Translations under genes and position numbers: made by a program
Notes under the pieces: generated by a model
Databases searched by the model: none
The model's input: only the letters and a program-made list of their open reading frames with translations
What the model was told of the DNA's origin: nothing
Source: JAQBXX01 sp963925015
GTDB taxonomy: Bacteria; Pseudomonadota; Gammaproteobacteria; SURF-13
Length of the DNA: 7,966 nt
Reading direction: 5' to 3'
NCBI GenBank assembly: GCA_963925015.1
Contig: CAWUTX010000020.1
Location: 1 to 7,966 of the forward strand
Part shown: positions 6,875 to 7,966 of the stretch, piece by piece
Numbering within the stretch: the stretch's first letter is position 1
How the letters are laid out: every line of letters begins with the position of its first letter

Positions 6875-6880
6875 CAACAA
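6868..6880. repeat. 13-bp palindrome between CIRCE and groES
   Basis: TTGTTGGCAACAA consists of two 6-base arms around a single G, with perfect symmetry. It sits over the -35 position of the possible second groES promoter, where a regulator could act. No known operator is recognised, and a palindrome of this size can arise by chance. Confidence 0.5.
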
Positions 6881-6905
6881 CCCGGGGAATCTGGCGAAGG
6901 TGTTG

Positions 6906-6932
6906 TTAGCACTCGCCCTTGATGAGTGCTAA
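6906..6932. promoter_or_regulatory. CIRCE operator (HrcA binding site) of groESL
   Basis: TTAGCACTC (6906-6914), nine spacer bases and GAGTGCTAA (6924-6932) match the CIRCE consensus exactly in both arms and in spacing. CIRCE is bound by the heat-inducible repressor HrcA, whose activity depends on GroEL itself. The operator lies 87 bp upstream of groES and covers the predicted start site of promoter P1, sharing one base with its -10 box. HrcA is not encoded in this window; its presence in the genome is inferred. Confidence 0.97.
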
Positions 6933-6960
6933 TCATAGAGGCAAAAAAAGGATAATTCAA
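6932..6960 (-). promoter_or_regulatory. sigma70-type groESL promoter P1 overlapping CIRCE
   Basis: On the minus strand, TTGAAT (6960-6955) and TATGAT (6937-6932) are separated by exactly 17 bp. These match the -35 and -10 consensus at four to five positions each. The last base of the -10 box is the first base of CIRCE, so transcription would start inside the operator. This is the geometry expected for HrcA repression. The resulting leader is about 105 nt. Confidence 0.85.
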
Positions 6961-7000
6961 GAGGAAAAGCTCAACCGGGCCGCAAATCAGGCGGGCTGAA

Positions 7001-7029
7001 TAGACGGGGGGCGGCAGACTGGCTATGCT
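7001..7029 (+). promoter_or_regulatory. promoter of the tRNA-Arg gene
   Basis: TAGACG (7001-7006) and TATGCT (7024-7029) are spaced by 17 bp and lie 14 bp before the mature tRNA 5' end. The bases after the -10 box (GTCGCCCCTC region) are GC-rich, a feature common in stringently controlled tRNA promoters. The -35 box is a moderate match. The promoter diverges from groESL P1, whose -35 box is 40 bp away. Confidence 0.65.
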
Positions 7030-7042
7030 AGTCGCCCCTCTA

Positions 7043-7119
7043 GCGCCCTTAGCTCAGTTGGATAGAGCGTTGGGTTCCGATCCCAAAGGTCAGAGGTTCG
7101 AATCCTCTAGGGCGCGCCA
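7043..7119 (+). tRNA. tRNA-Arg (anticodon CCG)
   Basis: The 77-nt sequence folds fully. It has a 7-bp acceptor stem (GCGCCCT with AGGGCGC), a D arm GCTC/GAGC with loop AGTTGGATA, and an anticodon stem TTGGG/CCCAA holding loop TTCCGAT. The T arm is AGAGG/CCTCT with loop TTCGAAT, followed by discriminator G and an encoded CCA. Loop positions 34-36 give CCG, which reads the arginine codon CGG. Arg identity elements A20 (after the GG of the D loop) and C35 are present. Position 37 is A, whereas the E. coli counterpart has G37. The 3' end lies 26 bp from the stop of the convergent msrA gene, with no clear terminator between them. Confidence 0.97.
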
Positions 7120-7145
7120 ATATTTATTTGCGGGTCGTGATGGGG

Positions 7146-7784
7146 TCAGTGCGCCACCTGGCCAGGTTCTTTGCCCCAGAGCTGCTCCAGGCGCTTGTCG
7201 CGGCCACAGCCCAAGCGGTAATAGTTGTAGCGTATTGGGTTTCTTTTGTAAAAATTCTGATGATAGTCTTCCGCAGGATAGAACGTCGTGGCCTGCGTGA
7301 CTTCGGTGACTATCGGCGCCTTGAACGGCTTGATTTTTTCGATATCCCTCTTTGAGTGTTCCGCGACGGCCTTTTGTTGCGGGGTGCTGTAGAAAATCGC
7401 GCTGCGGTACTGGTTACCGCTATCGCAAAATTGGCGATCCGGTGTCGTCGGGTCGATAGTGCGCCAGAACCTGTCAGTCAATTCCTTGTAGCTGACTTTG
7501 GCCGGGTCAAAAACCACCTGCACCACTTCTGTGTGGCCGGTACCGCCGGCGGACACCTCTTCGTAGGTCGGGTTGAGCTTGTGCCCGCCGCTATAGCCGG
7601 AAACAGTTTCAATCACACCGGGTATCTTGTCGAAATCCGATTCCGTACACCAGAAACAGCCACCGGCAAACAGGGCCGCCTCATAATTATTGAGGGGCGT
7701 GGTCGCGCCCGTTGCATCCTGCGCCATAAGCACACCGGGCAAGGCCAGGCCGACGATCAGCGCGATAAGTAATTTACGCAACAT
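7146..7784 (-). CDS. msrA: peptide-methionine (S)-S-oxide reductase MsrA, exported
   Basis: MsrA reduces the S epimer of methionine sulfoxide in proteins. The 212 residues begin with a signal peptide: MLRKLLIALIVGLALPGVLMA has a charged start and a hydrophobic core, with likely cleavage after Ala21, so a periplasmic or membrane-anchored site is inferred. The catalytic cysteine is Cys43 in GGCFWCTES, with Glu48 nearby. GYSGG (63-67), GHTEVVQVVFDP (83-94), DRQFCDSGNQYRSAIFY (116-132) and EDYHQNF (172-178) are family blocks. Cys193 in the C-terminal GCGRD is the likely resolving cysteine. The motif has CFWC rather than the CFWG of many cytoplasmic MsrA proteins. The ATG at 7784 has AGAGGA 10 nt upstream. 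The gene lies 31 bp after msrB, so the pair is probably one operon covering both sulfoxide epimers. Confidence 0.97.
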   Translation of the reverse strand: MLRKLLIALIVGLALPGVLMAQDATGATTPLNNYEAALFAGGCFWCTESDFDKIPGVIETVSGYSGGHKLNPTYEEVSAGGTGHTEVVQVVFDPAKVSYKELTDRFWRTIDPTTPDRQFCDSGNQYRSAIFYSTPQQKAVAEHSKRDIEKIKPFKAPIVTEVTQATTFYPAEDYHQNFYKRNPIRYNYYRLGCGRDKRLEQLWGKEPGQVAH

Positions 7785-7815
7785 GAATTAGGTGTCCTCT
7801 GTTATCAGGCGGTAA

Positions 7816-7966
7816 CTACGCGGGCATAAACTTCAACGCAACCCCGTTGTTACACCAGCGCTCGCCGGTCGGCTTGGGGCCATCGTCGAAAACGTGGCCC
7901 TGGTGGCCACCGCAACGCGCGCAGTGGTACTCCTTGCGCGGGTAGACCAGCTTGAAGTCGGTCTTG
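7816..7966 (-). CDS. msrB: peptide-methionine (R)-S-oxide reductase MsrB (C-terminal fragment, 5' end outside window)
   Basis: This fragment is the last 49 residues of a gene that enters from the right edge and stops with TAG at 7818-7816. The sequence KEYHCARCGGHQGHVFDDGPK is the MsrB core, split here across fragment residues 11-31: Cys15 and Cys18 form the second zinc CxxC pair, and GHVFDDGPKPTGERWC leads to the catalytic cysteine Cys38. The end (RWCNNGVALKFMPA) replaces the RYCINSASLKF common in other MsrB proteins but keeps the catalytic cysteine. MsrB reduces the R epimer of methionine sulfoxide and so complements MsrA encoded 31 bp downstream. Whether it carries a signal peptide or is fused to another domain cannot be seen. 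Confidence 0.95.
   Translation of the reverse strand, partial: KTDFKLVYPRKEYHCARCGGHQGHVFDDGPKPTGERWCNNGVALKFMPA

Noticed and set aside
7043..7119. Phage or island attachment site at the tRNA gene
   Set aside because: No integrase gene and no second copy of the tRNA 3' end is seen in the window; the neighbouring genes are ordinary housekeeping genes.
7025..7300. Short plus-strand open frame running through the tRNA
   Set aside because: It spans the tRNA-Arg gene and then runs antisense to msrA, so it is a chance frame.

Overview
The window is a GC-rich stretch of ordinary bacterial chromosome, most likely from a gammaproteobacterium. The order glnE then ilvE then envelope-type genes is the Pseudomonas-type arrangement. 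The groES control region carries a perfect CIRCE operator, which implies HrcA control. Enteric bacteria lack that system, so I infer a non-enteric, perhaps environmental, gammaproteobacterium. I cannot name the genus.

Layout. All protein genes are on the minus strand, so they are described in transcription order. At the right edge (7816-7966) is the C-terminal end of msrB, followed after 31 bp by msrA with a signal peptide (7146-7784). The two appear to form an exported methionine-sulfoxide repair operon. It runs convergently into a plus-strand tRNA-Arg(CCG) gene (7043-7119), which has its own sigma70-type promoter. The spacer at 6819-7042 is divergent. It holds the tRNA promoter, a sigma70-type groES promoter whose start region is covered by CIRCE (6906-6932), a 13-bp palindrome and a second TATAAT box nearer to groES. 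groES (6534-6818) and groEL (4856-6481) follow and end at a strong intrinsic terminator (4791-4821).

Only 25 bp past that terminator, glnE (1835-4765) begins with no recognisable Shine-Dalgarno sequence. It is followed by ilvE (816-1757), a CHCC zinc-finger gene (588-800) and the 5' two-thirds or so of an ELM1/GtrOC1-family putative glycosyltransferase gene (1-578). The last three are tightly spaced and have ribosome sites. They look co-transcribed and combine nitrogen control (GlnE sets glutamine synthetase activity), branched-chain amino acid transamination (IlvE) and probable envelope glycosylation.

No convincing undescribed multi-gene system is present. The best second-look items are these: an inverted pair of 7-bp tandem repeat arrays at the glnE/ilvE junction that encodes the last glnE codons; the layered control region of groES; the unusual start of glnE; the short GGM tail of GroEL; and two neighbouring genes whose families both have mitochondrial members (NDUFS6-like zinc finger and ELM1). 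No gene-free stretch exceeds 300 bases; the longest is the 224-bp groES/tRNA spacer, described below.
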